NCBI RefSeq assembly: GCF_013377275.1
Contig: NZ_CP016615.1
Span: forward strand, 1,374,830 to 1,438,829
Direction: 5' to 3'
Length of the DNA stretch: 64,000 nt
Source: Vespertiliibacter pulmonis
GTDB lineage: Bacteria > Pseudomonadota > Gammaproteobacteria > Enterobacterales > Pasteurellaceae
The first letter of the stretch is position 1, and the number at the start of each line of letters is the position of its first letter. A program made the translations under genes and the position numbers. Shown in pieces: positions 1-9,821 of the stretch. The notes beneath the pieces are model-generated. The model was not told the origin of the DNA and made no database searches. It was given only the letters and a program-made list of their open reading frames with translations.

Positions 1-1523
1 TCTGCTTCAAGGGCTTCTTTACCAATTGGAATATTCTTTTCTCGATCAAGTTTTTTAAACCAAGCGATAATTTTTGAACGAGCTTTTGCTGTTTGAATAA
101 AGCCCTGATTTGGATTGAGCCAATCACGGCTAGGGTTTGGATTTTTCTGGGTAATAATATCAACTTGATCGCCCATTTGTAGCTGGTAATTAAATGGTAC
201 AATACGGCCAGCAACTTTTGCTCCAATGCAGCGATGTCCTATTTCACTATGAATAGCATAGGCGAAATCGAGCGGCGTAGCACCTTTGGCAAGATCAATA
301 ACTTCTCCTTTAGGGGTAAAAACATAAACACGATCATCAAATATTTGAGAACGCATTTCTTCCATCATATCACTAGAGTCAGCAATATCTTTTTGCCAAT
401 CAAGTAGTTTGCGTAGCCAAACAATTTTTTCTTCATAGCCTGAACGAACGGACCCCGCTCCTTCTTTGTATTTCCAGTGTGCGGCAACGCCAAGTTCAGC
501 ATCATTATGCATTTGTTGTGTCCGAATTTGGATTTCGATAGTTTTATTTGCTTTACCTAGCACTACCGTATGAATAGATTGATAGCCATTGGGCTTTGGA
601 TTAGAAATATAATCATCAAAATGTTCAGACAAATGTTGATATTGAGTATGAATAATTCCTAAAGCGGTATAACAATCTTCTAGCGTTGGTACAATAACTC
701 GTACAGCCCTTACGTCAAAAAGTTGTTCAAAGGTCAAATGCTTTTTCTGCATTTTTTTCCATATACTATAAATATGTTTGGGGCGGCCATATACTTGTAC
801 TTCATTGAGTTCATCTTTGAGGTAAGCGGTGAGTTCAAACACAAAGTTTGCAATATAGCGTTCACGATCTAATCGCCGTTCATTGAGAGAATATTTTGCA
901 ATTTGACGATATTCCTGCGGGTGCAATGCTCGAAAACAATAATCTTCTAATTCCCATTTTAATTGTCCAATTCCAAGTCGATTAGCAAGGGGGGCATAAA
1001 TTTGAGAACATTCTTTTGCAGCAAGTACAAGGTCTTCTTCACTATAGTGTTCATTATCACGTAAATAAATAATCCGTTCAGCTAGTTTAATAACAACGCA
1101 ACGGAAATCATCAACCATTGCTAGTAGCATTCGGCGGACGTTATCAATTTGTAAATCAGAGGCTTTATGTGCATTGAGCTGGCGAACATTATCCATTTCT
1201 AATACGCCTTTGACTAAATTTTTGACGGCATTTCCAAATTTTTCTTTGATTTCGACAAGGTCAAGAACGTGATGCTTAACAAGTGGAAAAAGTAGGGCAG
1301 CAACTAGGCTTTCATCATCCATATTTAAATTATATAGGATTTCGACAAGCTCAATACCTGACCAAATCAAGTGAAATTGATCAGTATCTAGTTTTTCTTG
1401 AGCATACCGCCAAGCGATTAATAATTCTTCAAAAGTCATCTGGGGAAGCTGTAAACCTGCACTCCAACTTGCTAACTCAAAATTGTTAGGATCAAGTAAA
1501 TGTGAATGACGAATAGCAACCAT
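1..1523 (-). CDS. relA: GTP pyrophosphokinase RelA (3' end outside window)
   Basis: Makes the alarmone (p)ppGpp on starved ribosomes. About 507 N-terminal residues are visible; the rest lies beyond the left edge. I translated it from the minus strand from the ATG at 1521-1523, which has GGAGG just upstream. The N-terminal pseudo-hydrolase region carries LLFPLVK near residues 77-83, where SpoT-type enzymes have the metal-binding HD pair, so this is the synthetase paralogue RelA and not SpoT. The synthetase domain follows with RPKHIYSIWKKM and NPKPNGYQSIHTVV, then the start of a TGS domain (DDRVYVFTPKGEVIDL). It is divergent from hemA. Assignment is firm; only completeness is unknown. Confidence 0.95.
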   Translation of the reverse strand, partial: MVAIRHSHLLDPNNFELASWSAGLQLPQMTFEELLIAWRYAQEKLDTDQFHLIWSGIELVEILYNLNMDDESLVAALLFPLVKHHVLDLVEIKEKFGNAVKNLVKGVLEMDNVRQLNAHKASDLQIDNVRRMLLAMVDDFRCVVIKLAERIIYLRDNEHYSEEDLVLAAKECSQIYAPLANRLGIGQLKWELEDYCFRALHPQEYRQIAKYSLNERRLDRERYIANFVFELTAYLKDELNEVQVYGRPKHIYSIWKKMQKKHLTFEQLFDVRAVRVIVPTLEDCYTALGIIHTQYQHLSEHFDDYISNPKPNGYQSIHTVVLGKANKTIEIQIRTQQMHNDAELGVAAHWKYKEGAGSVRSGYEEKIVWLRKLLDWQKDIADSSDMMEEMRSQIFDDRVYVFTPKGEVIDLAKGATPLDFAYAIHSEIGHRCIGAKVAGRIVPFNYQLQMGDQVDIITQKNPNPSRDWLNPNQGFIQTAKARSKIIAWFKKLDREKNIPIGKEALEA

Positions 1524-1592
1524 AATTCCTCCGAAGAATAGGTAATCAAAAGGGGATTTCGAGCTGAGATGATTCAGTCAAAATAAGTAAAT

Positions 1593-1598
1593 ATTATA
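1593..1598 (-). promoter_or_regulatory. Candidate -10 element of relA
   Basis: A perfect TATAAT on the minus strand lies about 70 bp upstream of the relA start. No good -35 hexamer is seen at 16-18 bp, so either an activator is involved or the match is chance in AT-rich DNA. Confidence 0.35.
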
Positions 1599-1729
1599 AC
1601 GGAAAACTCACTTAAGTTGGGGTTATTTCATCATTTTGTCAAAGTCGAAAACTAGATATCAAAAAAGAGATGAAACTTACCGTTTGTCATTTATTCATTA
1701 TTAAACCAACTACCTATTAAGACAATAAT

Positions 1730-1781
1730 TTGCACCTTAAACGACGATTGATTAGAATAGGCTATTTGCGAGCGTTGCTCG
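1730..1781 (+). promoter_or_regulatory. Sigma70-type promoter of hemA with 5' hairpin
   Basis: TTGCAC at 1730-1735, a 17-bp spacer and TAGAAT at 1753-1758 make a strong sigma70-type promoter. Transcription would start near 1765. Just after it, CGAGC-GTT-GCTCG at 1769-1781 forms a small hairpin at the very 5' end of the mRNA, which may protect or regulate it. The coding start is 35 bp downstream of the predicted start site. Confidence 0.6.
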
Positions 1782-1799
1782 ATTTATTTGTGGGTAATA

Positions 1800-3113
1800 A
1801 TGACAATTTTAGCTTTAGGCATTAATCATAAAACAGCATCTGTAAGTTTGCGAGAAAAAGTCGCTTTCGTTGAAAACAAACGCCAACTTGCCTTAACGCA
1901 AATTCAACAGCGTGAGATTGCCGAAAGTGTTGTTATTCTTTCCACCTGTAACCGAACTGAGCTTTATTTTCACAATGCTCAAGTCCCCCCTCAAGAAGAT
2001 CATCCTGACAATATTCAATGGCGTGAACGCTGTATTGCGTGGTTAGCCGAAATTCACCAATTAGATCTCAATGAGTTACGTCAAAGCCTTTATTTTAAAC
2101 AGAATTTTGAGGCCGCTCAGCATTTAATGTCAGTTGCTTGTGGCTTAGATTCTTTGATTTTAGGTGAGCCGCAAATTCTTGGACAAGTAAAACAAGCCTA
2201 TCAGGATAGTCAGACTTTTTATCTATCCCAAGGTTCACAAATTTCAACAAATCTTTCTCGCCTTTTCCAAAAAACCTTTTCAACGGCAAAACGAGTAAGA
2301 TCTGAAACAGAAATTGGTAGCTCTGCGGTATCTGTTGCTTATGCTGCTTGTGGGCTGGCTCGCCAAATCTTTGATAATTTTAGCAAGCTACGTTTTTTAT
2401 TAGTGGGTGCTGGAGAAACCATTGAATTAGTTGCTCGTTATTTGGTACAGCATGGCGCTAAAAATATTATGATTGCAAACCGCACTCATGTTCGAGCTGA
2501 AATGCTAGCAGATCGTTTAGGTCAGCCAATGCAAATTCTTTCTTTAAGTGCGTTACAACTGGGATTAAATCAGGCTGATGTTGTGATTAGTTCAACAGGC
2601 AGCCCCGATATACTGATTAGTAAAGAAATGGTAGAGTTTGCACAGAAAGAGCGGCGCTATTCTCCGATGTTATTGATCGATATTGCAGTTCCTCGTGATA
2701 TTGATGAGCAAGCGGGTAACTTAGACAGTGTTTACGCTTATAGTGTCGATGATCTACAACATATTATTGAACAGAATTTAGTCCAACGCCAACAAGCCGC
2801 AGAACAAGCTAAAGAAATTATTCACCAAGAAACTAAAGATTTCTTTTTATGGCTGAAACAGCAACAATCTAGTAATTTAATTCGCCATTATCGGAGTAAT
2901 GCCGAAACAATTCGATTAGATCTACTGGAAAAAGCATTGCTCGCATTGCAAAATGGGCAAGCAAGCGAAAAAGTATTGAATGAATTGAGCTATAAATTAA
3001 CCAATCAGCTACTTCACGCCCCCACTCAAGCTATACAATCCATGGCAAAAAATGGAAATGTAAAAGGATTACAAAGTTTTTCACAGGCGTTAAAATTTGA
3101 TGAGATGCTGTAA
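1800..3113 (+). CDS. hemA: Glutamyl-tRNA reductase
   Basis: First committed step of C5-pathway tetrapyrrole synthesis: reduces Glu-tRNA(Glu) to glutamate-1-semialdehyde with NADPH. I place the start at ATG 1800 ([14 protein letters not shown]), which matches the enterobacterial N-terminus; an in-frame TTG at 1788 would add four residues. STCNRTELY holds the catalytic cysteine at residue 50, and [16 protein letters not shown] is the NADPH-binding turn near residues 190-210. A helical dimerisation region closes the 437-residue protein, normal for the family. It stands alone between a strong promoter and a terminator, while hemC, hemD and hemX of the same pathway are at the right end of the window. 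Confidence 0.97.
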   Translation: MTILALGINHKTASVSLREKVAFVENKRQLALTQIQQREIAESVVILSTCNRTELYFHNAQVPPQEDHPDNIQWRERCIAWLAEIHQLDLNELRQSLYFKQNFEAAQHLMSVACGLDSLILGEPQILGQVKQAYQDSQTFYLSQGSQISTNLSRLFQKTFSTAKRVRSETEIGSSAVSVAYAACGLARQIFDNFSKLRFLLVGAGETIELVARYLVQHGAKNIMIANRTHVRAEMLADRLGQPMQILSLSALQLGLNQADVVISSTGSPDILISKEMVEFAQKERRYSPMLLIDIAVPRDIDEQAGNLDSVYAYSVDDLQHIIEQNLVQRQQAAEQAKEIIHQETKDFFLWLKQQQSSNLIRHYRSNAETIRLDLLEKALLALQNGQASEKVLNELSYKLTNQLLHAPTQAIQSMAKNGNVKGLQSFSQALKFDEML

Positions 3114-3127
3114 AAGGATATAAATTA

Positions 3128-3151
3128 GGGGAATAATTGTATTCCCCTTTT
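3128..3151. terminator. Bidirectional terminator between hemA and dxs
   Basis: GGGGAATA (3128-3135) and TATTCCCC (3140-3147) form an 8-bp stem with a 4-base loop, followed by TTTT on the plus strand and an A/T-rich tract on the other side. It separates convergent hemA and dxs. Confidence 0.8.
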
Positions 3152-3154
3152 GTA

Positions 3155-5008
3155 TTATTGAGAGAGAAACTGCTGAATTCTTTGTTCGATCCCTCTTGCA
3201 TCTAGTCCAAGATCAGAATAGGCCTCTGATTGGGTTGATTGAGGAACAAATAGATCAGGAATGCCTAACATAACAAGCGGTTGGTTGAGTCCTATTTTTT
3301 GTAGGTATTCATTTACCGCACTGCCCGCTCCGCCTTGGAGTGCATTTTCTTCTAGTGTAACAAGTAGATCGTGATTATTAGCAAGCTGTTTGATTAGGTT
3401 TTTATCAATCGGTTTAACAAAACGCATATCGACAAGGGTATAGCCGTGTTTATCGGCGACCTGTTTAGCTTCATTAAATAATGCTCCAAAATTGAGAATA
3501 GCAACTTTTTCTCCTTGTTGAATGATTTTGCCTTTACCAATTTCCAGTGGGCGCATAGGCTCTAATTCAACACCTTGTGCATTACCTCGAGGATAACGTA
3601 CGGCAACAGGAGAATTCATTGTATAGGCAGTATAAAGCATTTGACGCATTTCATTCTCATTACTTGGCGTCATAATTGTTATATTTGGAATACAACGCAT
3701 AAAACTCAGATCAAATGCGCCTTGGTGTGTTTGCCCGTCTGCACCAACAATGCCAGCACGATCAATCGCAAAAATAACAGGGAGATTTTGAATTGCTACA
3801 TCGTGAATAAGTTGATCATAAGCACGTTGTAGGAAACTCGAGTAAATTGCGACAACAGGTTTATATCCACTAATAGCAAGTCCTGCAGCAAAGGTTACTG
3901 CGTGTTGTTCTGCAATGGCAACATCAAAATATTGGTTTGGGAAACGTTTAGAAAACTCCACCATTCCAGAGCCTTCTCGCATTGCTGGTGTAATACCGAT
4001 AATTTTAGGGTCTTGTTCTGCGATTTCACATAGCCAATCACCAAAAATATTGGAATAGGTTGGTGGGGATTTTACTTTTGGCAACTTACCGCTTGTGTAA
4101 TCGAATTTCGGCACACCGTGAAAACCAATAGGATCTTTTTCTGCTGGGGAATATCCTTTACCTTTTGTAGTTTTGATATGAAGAAATTGTGGGCCTGATA
4201 ATTGACGCATATTTTTTAGGGTGGCGACAAGTTCTTCAATATCGTGTCCATCAATAGGGCCAATATAGTTAAAACCAAGGGTTTCAAACATTGTTCCCAT
4301 TGGTGAAACGAAACCTTTAACGTGTTCTTCCGTTTTACGTACAAATTCTTTAATTGGTGGTAGCCCAGAGAGTAACTTCTTACCACCTTCCCGTAAGCTA
4401 CTATATAAAGAGCCAGAGAGTACACGTGCTAGATGGTTATTTAATGCTCCAACATTTTCAGAAATAGACATTTCGTTATCATTTAATATAACTAACATAT
4501 CACTATGTAGTGAACCTGCGTGATTTAAGGCCTCAAATGCCATTCCTGCTGTAATTGCACCATCGCCGATAACGCAGACTGTTTTTCGCCCCGCATTTTC
4601 TTTTTCTGCGGCAATAGCTATGCCCAGTGCAGCACTAATTGATGTTGAGGAATGTCCAACGCTCAATACATCGTAAATACTTTCTTCACGCCAAGGAAAA
4701 GGGTGTAATCCATCTTTTTGGCGGATCGTGTGCATTTGATCACGCCGACCAGTAAGAATTTTATGGGGGTAAGCTTGATGACCAACGTCCCAAATGAGTT
4801 GGTCAAAAGGGGTATGATAAACATAATGCAAGGCGATCGTAAGCTCTACTACGCCAAGACCTGATGCTAAATGACCGCTTGTTTGGCTCACGGATTCTAA
4901 TAAATAAGCACGAAGTTCCTCGCACAAAGGTTGTAATTTCTCTTTGGGTAAAAGACGTAAATCTTCGGGTGAATTAATTTGTGTGAGTAAAGGGTAGGTA
5001 TTTTGCAT
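3155..5008 (-). CDS. dxs: 1-deoxy-D-xylulose-5-phosphate synthase
   Basis: Condenses pyruvate with glyceraldehyde 3-phosphate, the entry step of the MEP isoprenoid pathway; also feeds thiamine and pyridoxal synthesis. The 617-residue length fits the family. The thiamine diphosphate motif begins at [18 protein letters not shown] (about residue 150). [16 protein letters not shown] lies in the first domain, and [12 protein letters not shown] near residue 370 carries the conserved glutamate of the pyrimidine domain. Uptake-sequence cores lie inside the gene (near 3286, 4091 and 4881). It is downstream of suhB on the same strand with a 116-bp gap, so it may have its own promoter. Confidence 0.97.
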   Translation of the reverse strand: MQNTYPLLTQINSPEDLRLLPKEKLQPLCEELRAYLLESVSQTSGHLASGLGVVELTIALHYVYHTPFDQLIWDVGHQAYPHKILTGRRDQMHTIRQKDGLHPFPWREESIYDVLSVGHSSTSISAALGIAIAAEKENAGRKTVCVIGDGAITAGMAFEALNHAGSLHSDMLVILNDNEMSISENVGALNNHLARVLSGSLYSSLREGGKKLLSGLPPIKEFVRKTEEHVKGFVSPMGTMFETLGFNYIGPIDGHDIEELVATLKNMRQLSGPQFLHIKTTKGKGYSPAEKDPIGFHGVPKFDYTSGKLPKVKSPPTYSNIFGDWLCEIAEQDPKIIGITPAMREGSGMVEFSKRFPNQYFDVAIAEQHAVTFAAGLAISGYKPVVAIYSSFLQRAYDQLIHDVAIQNLPVIFAIDRAGIVGADGQTHQGAFDLSFMRCIPNITIMTPSNENEMRQMLYTAYTMNSPVAVRYPRGNAQGVELEPMRPLEIGKGKIIQQGEKVAILNFGALFNEAKQVADKHGYTLVDMRFVKPIDKNLIKQLANNHDLLVTLEENALQGGAGSAVNEYLQKIGLNQPLVMLGIPDLFVPQSTQSEAYSDLGLDARGIEQRIQQFLSQ

Positions 5009-5124
5009 AGCGTTATCTTAATCGATCATATTGCAATTTAAATCTTCCCTAATTTAGCTATTAGGGAAATGAAAGGGATTGATTTTCAACCCCTCTATGA
5101 GTTTTAAACGTATTTTATTATAGG

Positions 5125-5937
5125 TTAGATTTTTAAATCTTCCGTTAATGTAGGTTGAATGCAAGTTAAAATTTCTTTTACTAATCGTCCATTTCCCACT
5201 ACGATATTACCTGAACGGAGATAATCTGTTCCGCCCATAAAATTGGTAACTAAACCACCCGCTTCACGCACGATTAAATCGCCTGCAATACAGTCCCAAG
5301 GTTTTAAGCCTATTTCAAAAAAGCCATTAACACGATTAGAAGCAACATAGCATAAATCTAATGCTGCTGAACCTGTACGACGAAAATCTGCAACCCCATT
5401 ATTCATTAGTGATTCAATCATATTTAAGTGAGCGTTGCGATGTTTTGGCATTTTAAATGGGAAACCAGTAGCTAAAATTGCACCATTTAAATCACGGCGT
5501 TCGTTATCAATGCGTAAGCGAAACTCGTTTAATTTTGTACCTTCACCTCTAACAGCGGTGAATAGTTCATTACGAATTGGATCGTAAACGACACCAACTT
5601 CAGTACGCCCATTTACACGAATACCGATAGAAACAGCAAAATGTGGAAAACGGTTGATAAAATTAGCTGTGCCATCAAGTGGATCAATGACCCACTGTAC
5701 ATCGTTATTTTCGCCTTCAAGTAAGCCTGATTCTTCGCCAATAATAGCGTGTTCTGGGTATGATTTGCGAATAACGTCAATAATCGCAGCCTCTGCGGCT
5801 TTATCAACAGAGGTAACATAATCATTTATACCTTTTTGAGTGATTTCTGTATCTTTAGAGGCTTGCTCGTAGCCTTTTGCAATAATACTGCCTGCTTTCC
5901 GTGCTGCACGAATAGCGATGTTTAACATTGGATTCAT
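5125..5937 (-). CDS. suhB: Inositol-1-monophosphatase SuhB
   Basis: Mg-dependent inositol monophosphatase; in E. coli SuhB also joins the rRNA antitermination complex through NusA. The metal-binding motifs are clear: GEESG near residue 67, DPLDGTANFINRFP near residues 84-97 and WDCIAGDLIVREAGG near residues 213-227. Length (270) matches the E. coli protein. A TATAAT-like -10 lies upstream near 5976 on the minus strand. It runs toward dxs but the two have unrelated functions. Confidence 0.95.
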   Translation of the reverse strand: MNPMLNIAIRAARKAGSIIAKGYEQASKDTEITQKGINDYVTSVDKAAEAAIIDVIRKSYPEHAIIGEESGLLEGENNDVQWVIDPLDGTANFINRFPHFAVSIGIRVNGRTEVGVVYDPIRNELFTAVRGEGTKLNEFRLRIDNERRDLNGAILATGFPFKMPKHRNAHLNMIESLMNNGVADFRRTGSAALDLCYVASNRVNGFFEIGLKPWDCIAGDLIVREAGGLVTNFMGGTDYLRSGNIVVGNGRLVKEILTCIQPTLTEDLKI

Positions 5938-6014
5938 AATTCCACCAGATTTTAAAGAACATATTTAAAGAAATAGATTATAGAGAATGTTGGCAGATAA
6001 GGGAATAGCTAATA

Positions 6015-6040
6015 GAAAAAAGCCTATCTCGTCCATAGGC
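6015..6040 (-). terminator. Terminator-like hairpin in the suhB/yfiF divergent region
   Basis: Read on the minus strand, GCCTAT-7 nt-ATAGGC (6022-6040) is followed by TTTTTT, the form of an intrinsic terminator. No known gene on the minus strand lies directly upstream of it; the next is the fused opp ATPase, more than 1.2 kb away behind its own terminator. It could end antisense transcription from yfiF or a short unannotated RNA. The plus-strand side has no U tract. Confidence 0.45.
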
Positions 6041-6089
6041 TCTCTGTTATACTTTAGGCTATTCTTATCATTAATTTAGCAAGATAATA

Positions 6090-7139
6090 ATGAACAAAAA
6101 ATTTACTATGAACTCTCCTCGTTTTAAGACGGTAGAAGAAAAAAATCAGAAATCTCAACGAGAAGTTGAACGCAAAAATTATCCGAAATCAGACCGCTTG
6201 TCAGCCCGTTCTTATGATGAAAAAGGTGGGCATACTAGGGATAGAAATGAACGTAATAGCCGTGTTACTAAGCCAAGCAACGAGGTTTATCCAACGGAAG
6301 CTAGAAAAGTAAATAGAGAAGGTACAGTAAAAATCAGCATAAAAAACGGACGTTCTTTGGATAAAAAAACTGGCCCACTTTCACCACGAGCGCCTGAAAA
6401 AATTCGCCATAATCGAGCAACAGAAATGAAAATCTATGGTGAAAATGCCTGTTATACTTTATTCGAAAAACGCCCTGAGGGGATTGTTCGTTTATGGGCA
6501 ACTGTTGAAGGAGCAAAGAAAGTAGGAACGTTGCTAAGTTATTTGGCAGAGCAGAAAAAGGCGTATCACGTTGTAGATAGTGAAGAGATGGAACGGGTTA
6601 CAGGCACGGAACATCACGGTGGTATTTGTTTGTTAGTAAAAAAATTACCGCCATTCTCATTAGAGGGGTATTTGCAAATTGAACGTCAGCGAGATTGTCT
6701 GGTATTGCTTGATGGTGTCAATAATGCTCAAAATATTGGTGGAATTATGCGTACTTGTGCATTTTATGGTGTGAACGGTATTATTGTTGAAAATAGTGAT
6801 CTGCTTAATTCCAGCAGTGCAGCACGAGTTGCTGAAGGCGGGTTAGAATTTATTCACCCACTTGAAACAAAACATAAACAAATTGCATTGACTCAATTAC
6901 GCCAAGCAGGGTATCAAATTGTACATTTAACCCGTCAAAAGCAAGCAAAAGCATTGGCTAAAACAACATTAACTGCGAAAATTGTATTTGTGCTAAGTGA
7001 TGTGATTGCAAATGAAGTAGAATATCCGAACGACACAACAGTTCAACTCTCTTTTGTGAACCCATTAAATAGTGGATTAAACGTTGCGGTAAATGCAGGG
7101 ATTTTATTAGCGCAGTGGTATCAGGCTCATCTTGTTTAA
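6090..7139 (+). CDS. yfiF: SpoU-family tRNA/rRNA methyltransferase, YfiF-like
   Basis: Predicted S-adenosylmethionine-dependent 2'-O-ribose RNA methyltransferase of the SPOUT class. The first ~115 residues are basic and low in complexity, probably RNA binding. A substrate-binding domain follows (MKIYGENACYTLFEKRPEGI), then the trefoil-knot catalytic domain: NNAQNIGGIMRTCAFYG near residue 212, SSAARVAEGGLEF near residue 240 and LNSGLNVAVNAG near the end. Length (349) and the basic N-terminus fit E. coli YfiF better than RlmB or TrmH. The substrate RNA is not known to me. Single gene, divergent from suhB. Confidence 0.8.
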   Translation: MNKKFTMNSPRFKTVEEKNQKSQREVERKNYPKSDRLSARSYDEKGGHTRDRNERNSRVTKPSNEVYPTEARKVNREGTVKISIKNGRSLDKKTGPLSPRAPEKIRHNRATEMKIYGENACYTLFEKRPEGIVRLWATVEGAKKVGTLLSYLAEQKKAYHVVDSEEMERVTGTEHHGGICLLVKKLPPFSLEGYLQIERQRDCLVLLDGVNNAQNIGGIMRTCAFYGVNGIIVENSDLLNSSSAARVAEGGLEFIHPLETKHKQIALTQLRQAGYQIVHLTRQKQAKALAKTTLTAKIVFVLSDVIANEVEYPNDTTVQLSFVNPLNSGLNVAVNAGILLAQWYQAHLV

Positions 7140-7233
7140 GTGTAATTCAGATAAGTTATAGCTAAGTAAGCGGTTAGATTGCCCAATTTTTTGCAAATAT
7201 TTTGTTGAAATAACTGCGTGAACGGTTTTAAGG

Positions 7234-7269
7234 AAAAATAGCACGAATGTAAAATCGTGCTATTTTTAT
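7234..7269. terminator. Bidirectional terminator between yfiF and opp operon
   Basis: A 13-bp perfect stem (7234-7246 with 7255-7267; core GCACGA/TCGTGC) with an 8-base loop has A tracts on the left arm and T tracts on the right, so it works on both strands. It separates convergent yfiF and the opp genes. Confidence 0.85.
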
Positions 7270-7282
7270 TAGTTCAGTGAAA

Positions 7283-8878
7283 TTAGACGTTTGATGCTTG
7301 AATAAGCCTTTTTGTATAAGTATCTTGTGGATTATCAAAAATCTGTTTTACACTACCGCTTTCTACGACACGCCCTTTATTCATCACCATTACTCGATCA
7401 CTTAATGCTCTGACTACTGAAAGATCATGGCTGATAAAAATATAGCTTAGTCCATATTTCTTTTGAAGATTATTCAGCAACTCAACAACGGTAATTTGGG
7501 TTGATCGGTCTAAAGCTGAAGTTGGTTCATCAAGCAAAACAAATTTGGGCTCGAGAATGATTGCTCGTGCAATTGCAATTCGCTGACGTTGCCCGCCAGA
7601 AAATTCGTGAGGATAACGGTTGATCATTGCAGGTGATAAATTTACTTCCTCCAACATTTTCATTACTTTTTGGCGGCGCTCTTGTTTACTCATTTGTGGA
7701 TAATGCACGGCAAGTCCTTCACCAATAATTTCTCCTACGGTTAAACGTGGTGAAAGGGAATTAAAAGGATCTTGAAAAACCATTTGCATATCTTTTTTAA
7801 GTGCTTTTTGCTCATTTTTACTGAGTCTATTGAGCTCTTTTTGGTGAAATTTTAAACTTCCTTGATAGGATAAAATTTGCATAATGGCTCGACCTAAAGT
7901 CGATTTACCAGAGCCTGATTCTCCCACAATACCTAATGTTTCACCTACTTTCAGATGTAATGAAATTTCTTTTACGGCATTAAATATTTTTTTCGGTTTG
8001 CCAAATAGATTACGCTTTAAAATATAATCAACACAAATATTGTCTGCTTCAATGATATTACTGATTTCATCTGTAGGGGCTGTTTTGTTATTGGTTGGAA
8101 TTGGCGTTAATAGCTCAATAGTGTAAGGGTGCTGCGGATTATTGAATACAATATCGGTGTTACCACGTTCAATAATTTTTCCATATTGCATTACGCAGAC
8201 ATAATCGCTGTATTTATGAACTAAGCGTAAATCGTGCGAAATTAAAATAATCGCCATTCCCATCTCTTTTTGTAATTCAAGCATTAAATCTAAGATTTCT
8301 GCTTGGGTAGTAACATCAAGAGCCGTCGTTGGTTCATCGGCAATCAGAAGATCGGGTTTGTTGATAATTGCCATTGCAATCATAATTCGTTGTAATTGCC
8401 CGCCAGAAAATTCGTGTGGGTAACATTTCATTTTCTTTTCTGCATCAGGGACTTTTACCTTTTTTAACATTTCTAATGTTAATTTTTCAATTTCATTTTG
8501 GCCTATTTGCGGATTATGAGTACTGACAGCTTCTGCAACTTGTTCTCCAATAGACATAAATGGGTTAAGAGAGGTCATTGGCTCTTGGAAGATCATTGCA
8601 ATGCGATCGCCCCGTAATGCTCTTAATTGTGTTTCATTCAGGGATAGAATTTCTTTATTTTCGAATAAAATAGATGAATTTTCACCGTAAGTTGTGATGT
8701 TACTTGGCAGTAATTGCATAATTGCCATTGAAGTAACAGATTTACCTGATCCTGATTCACCTACAATCGCAAGGGTTTGCCCTTTCTCAATATTAAAAGA
8801 GATATTTTGAACAGCGTGAACGATTTGCTCATCAGTTTTTAGGTAAACATTTAAATTATTGACATCTAATAATTTCAT
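7283..8878 (-). CDS. Oligopeptide ABC importer, fused double ATPase (OppD-OppF)
   Basis: Energises the peptide importer encoded upstream. Two complete ABC nucleotide-binding domains sit in one 531-residue chain. The first half has Walker [12 protein letters not shown], signature [14 protein letters not shown] and Walker [10 protein letters not shown]. The second has [25 protein letters not shown] and [10 protein letters not shown]. Classical Opp systems use separate OppD and OppF of about 330 residues each; the fused layout is like YejF. The partner proteins nevertheless look like OppA/B/C. A 12-bp gap follows oppC, with AGGAAA as ribosome site. Last gene of the operon, before a strong terminator. 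Confidence 0.88.
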   Translation of the reverse strand: MKLLDVNNLNVYLKTDEQIVHAVQNISFNIEKGQTLAIVGESGSGKSVTSMAIMQLLPSNITTYGENSSILFENKEILSLNETQLRALRGDRIAMIFQEPMTSLNPFMSIGEQVAEAVSTHNPQIGQNEIEKLTLEMLKKVKVPDAEKKMKCYPHEFSGGQLQRIMIAMAIINKPDLLIADEPTTALDVTTQAEILDLMLELQKEMGMAIILISHDLRLVHKYSDYVCVMQYGKIIERGNTDIVFNNPQHPYTIELLTPIPTNNKTAPTDEISNIIEADNICVDYILKRNLFGKPKKIFNAVKEISLHLKVGETLGIVGESGSGKSTLGRAIMQILSYQGSLKFHQKELNRLSKNEQKALKKDMQMVFQDPFNSLSPRLTVGEIIGEGLAVHYPQMSKQERRQKVMKMLEEVNLSPAMINRYPHEFSGGQRQRIAIARAIILEPKFVLLDEPTSALDRSTQITVVELLNNLQKKYGLSYIFISHDLSVVRALSDRVMVMNKGRVVESGSVKQIFDNPQDTYTKRLIQASNV

Positions 8879-8890
8879 ATTTTCGGTTTC

Positions 8891-9811
8891 CTATTTGTCT
8901 TTGGGATCGAACGCATCACGCAAGCCATCACCGATAAAGTTAAAGCAGAAAAGAGTTAAACATAAGAAAAATGCAGGGAAAATAAGTAGCCACGGCGAGC
9001 TTTCCATTTGTGCTGCACCATCACTTAACAGTGCACCCCAACTGCTCATTGGTTCTTGCGTGCCTAGCCCTAAAAAGCTTAAAAATGATTCAAATAGAAT
9101 TAAAGATGGAACTTCAAGGGAAGCATAAACGACCACAAGCCCTAAGACGTTTGGTATGATATGTTTCCAGATAATCTGACGACGTGGTACGCCACAAACA
9201 ATAGCGGCTTCAACAAATTCTTTATTTTTTAAACTAAGTGTTTGACCACGCACAATACGGGCTAAATTCAGCCAAGCAATCATACCAATAGCAATAAAAA
9301 TCAATAGGATATTTGAACCAAAAAAGGTAACCAGTAAAATAACGAAGAACATAAATGGGAAAGAGCTTAATATTTCAATTAAACGCATCATTACCATATC
9401 CGTAATTCCGCCAAGATAGCCAGAGATTGCACCGTAAATCGTACCAATAATGACAGCAATTAAAGCTCCAGCAATTCCCACCATTAAGGAGATTCTCCCA
9501 CCAACGGCAACACGCACAAGTAAATCTCGTCCAGAAGCATCAGTACCGAAATAGTGCATAGATTCAAAATCAGGAGCAATACTCATCATATTCCAGTCTG
9601 TATCTTCATAAGAAAAAGGCACGATCATTGGTGCAAAGGTAATAAATAGAATGACTAAAAATAAAACGATTAAACTTGCCACAGCAGCTTTATTGCGGAA
9701 AAAACGGCGACGAGCATCTTGCCATAAGCTACGCCCTTGTAAGCTCATTTCAGTGGCATTTTCCATAATATCTTGTGCGGTTTGTTGCTTTTGTTCATTA
9801 TTAACTAACAT
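8891..9811 (-). CDS. oppC: Oligopeptide ABC importer permease OppC
   Basis: Inner-membrane permease subunit. The 306-residue protein has a cytoplasmic N-terminus, a first helix at about residues 45-65 (AAVASLIVLFLVILFITF), a periplasmic part with FGTDASGRDLLVRV, and five further helices. The EAA loop that docks the ATPase is visible as EAAIVCGVPRRQIIWKHIIPN. The N-terminal domain and length are typical of OppC/DppC. It lies 10 bp after oppB and 12 bp before the fused ATPase. Confidence 0.92.
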   Translation of the reverse strand: MLVNNEQKQQTAQDIMENATEMSLQGRSLWQDARRRFFRNKAAVASLIVLFLVILFITFAPMIVPFSYEDTDWNMMSIAPDFESMHYFGTDASGRDLLVRVAVGGRISLMVGIAGALIAVIIGTIYGAISGYLGGITDMVMMRLIEILSSFPFMFFVILLVTFFGSNILLIFIAIGMIAWLNLARIVRGQTLSLKNKEFVEAAIVCGVPRRQIIWKHIIPNVLGLVVVYASLEVPSLILFESFLSFLGLGTQEPMSSWGALLSDGAAQMESSPWLLIFPAFFLCLTLFCFNFIGDGLRDAFDPKDK

Positions 9812-9821
9812 TTCACACTCC

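Noticed and set aside
1283-1489. ORF inside relA on the plus strand
   Set aside because: Shadow of the relA coding sequence.
1-1523. Left-edge gene as spoT
   Set aside because: The hydrolase HD pair is replaced by FP, as in RelA.
3575-3832. Plus-strand ORF inside dxs
   Set aside because: Shadow frame of dxs; no ribosome site or family match.
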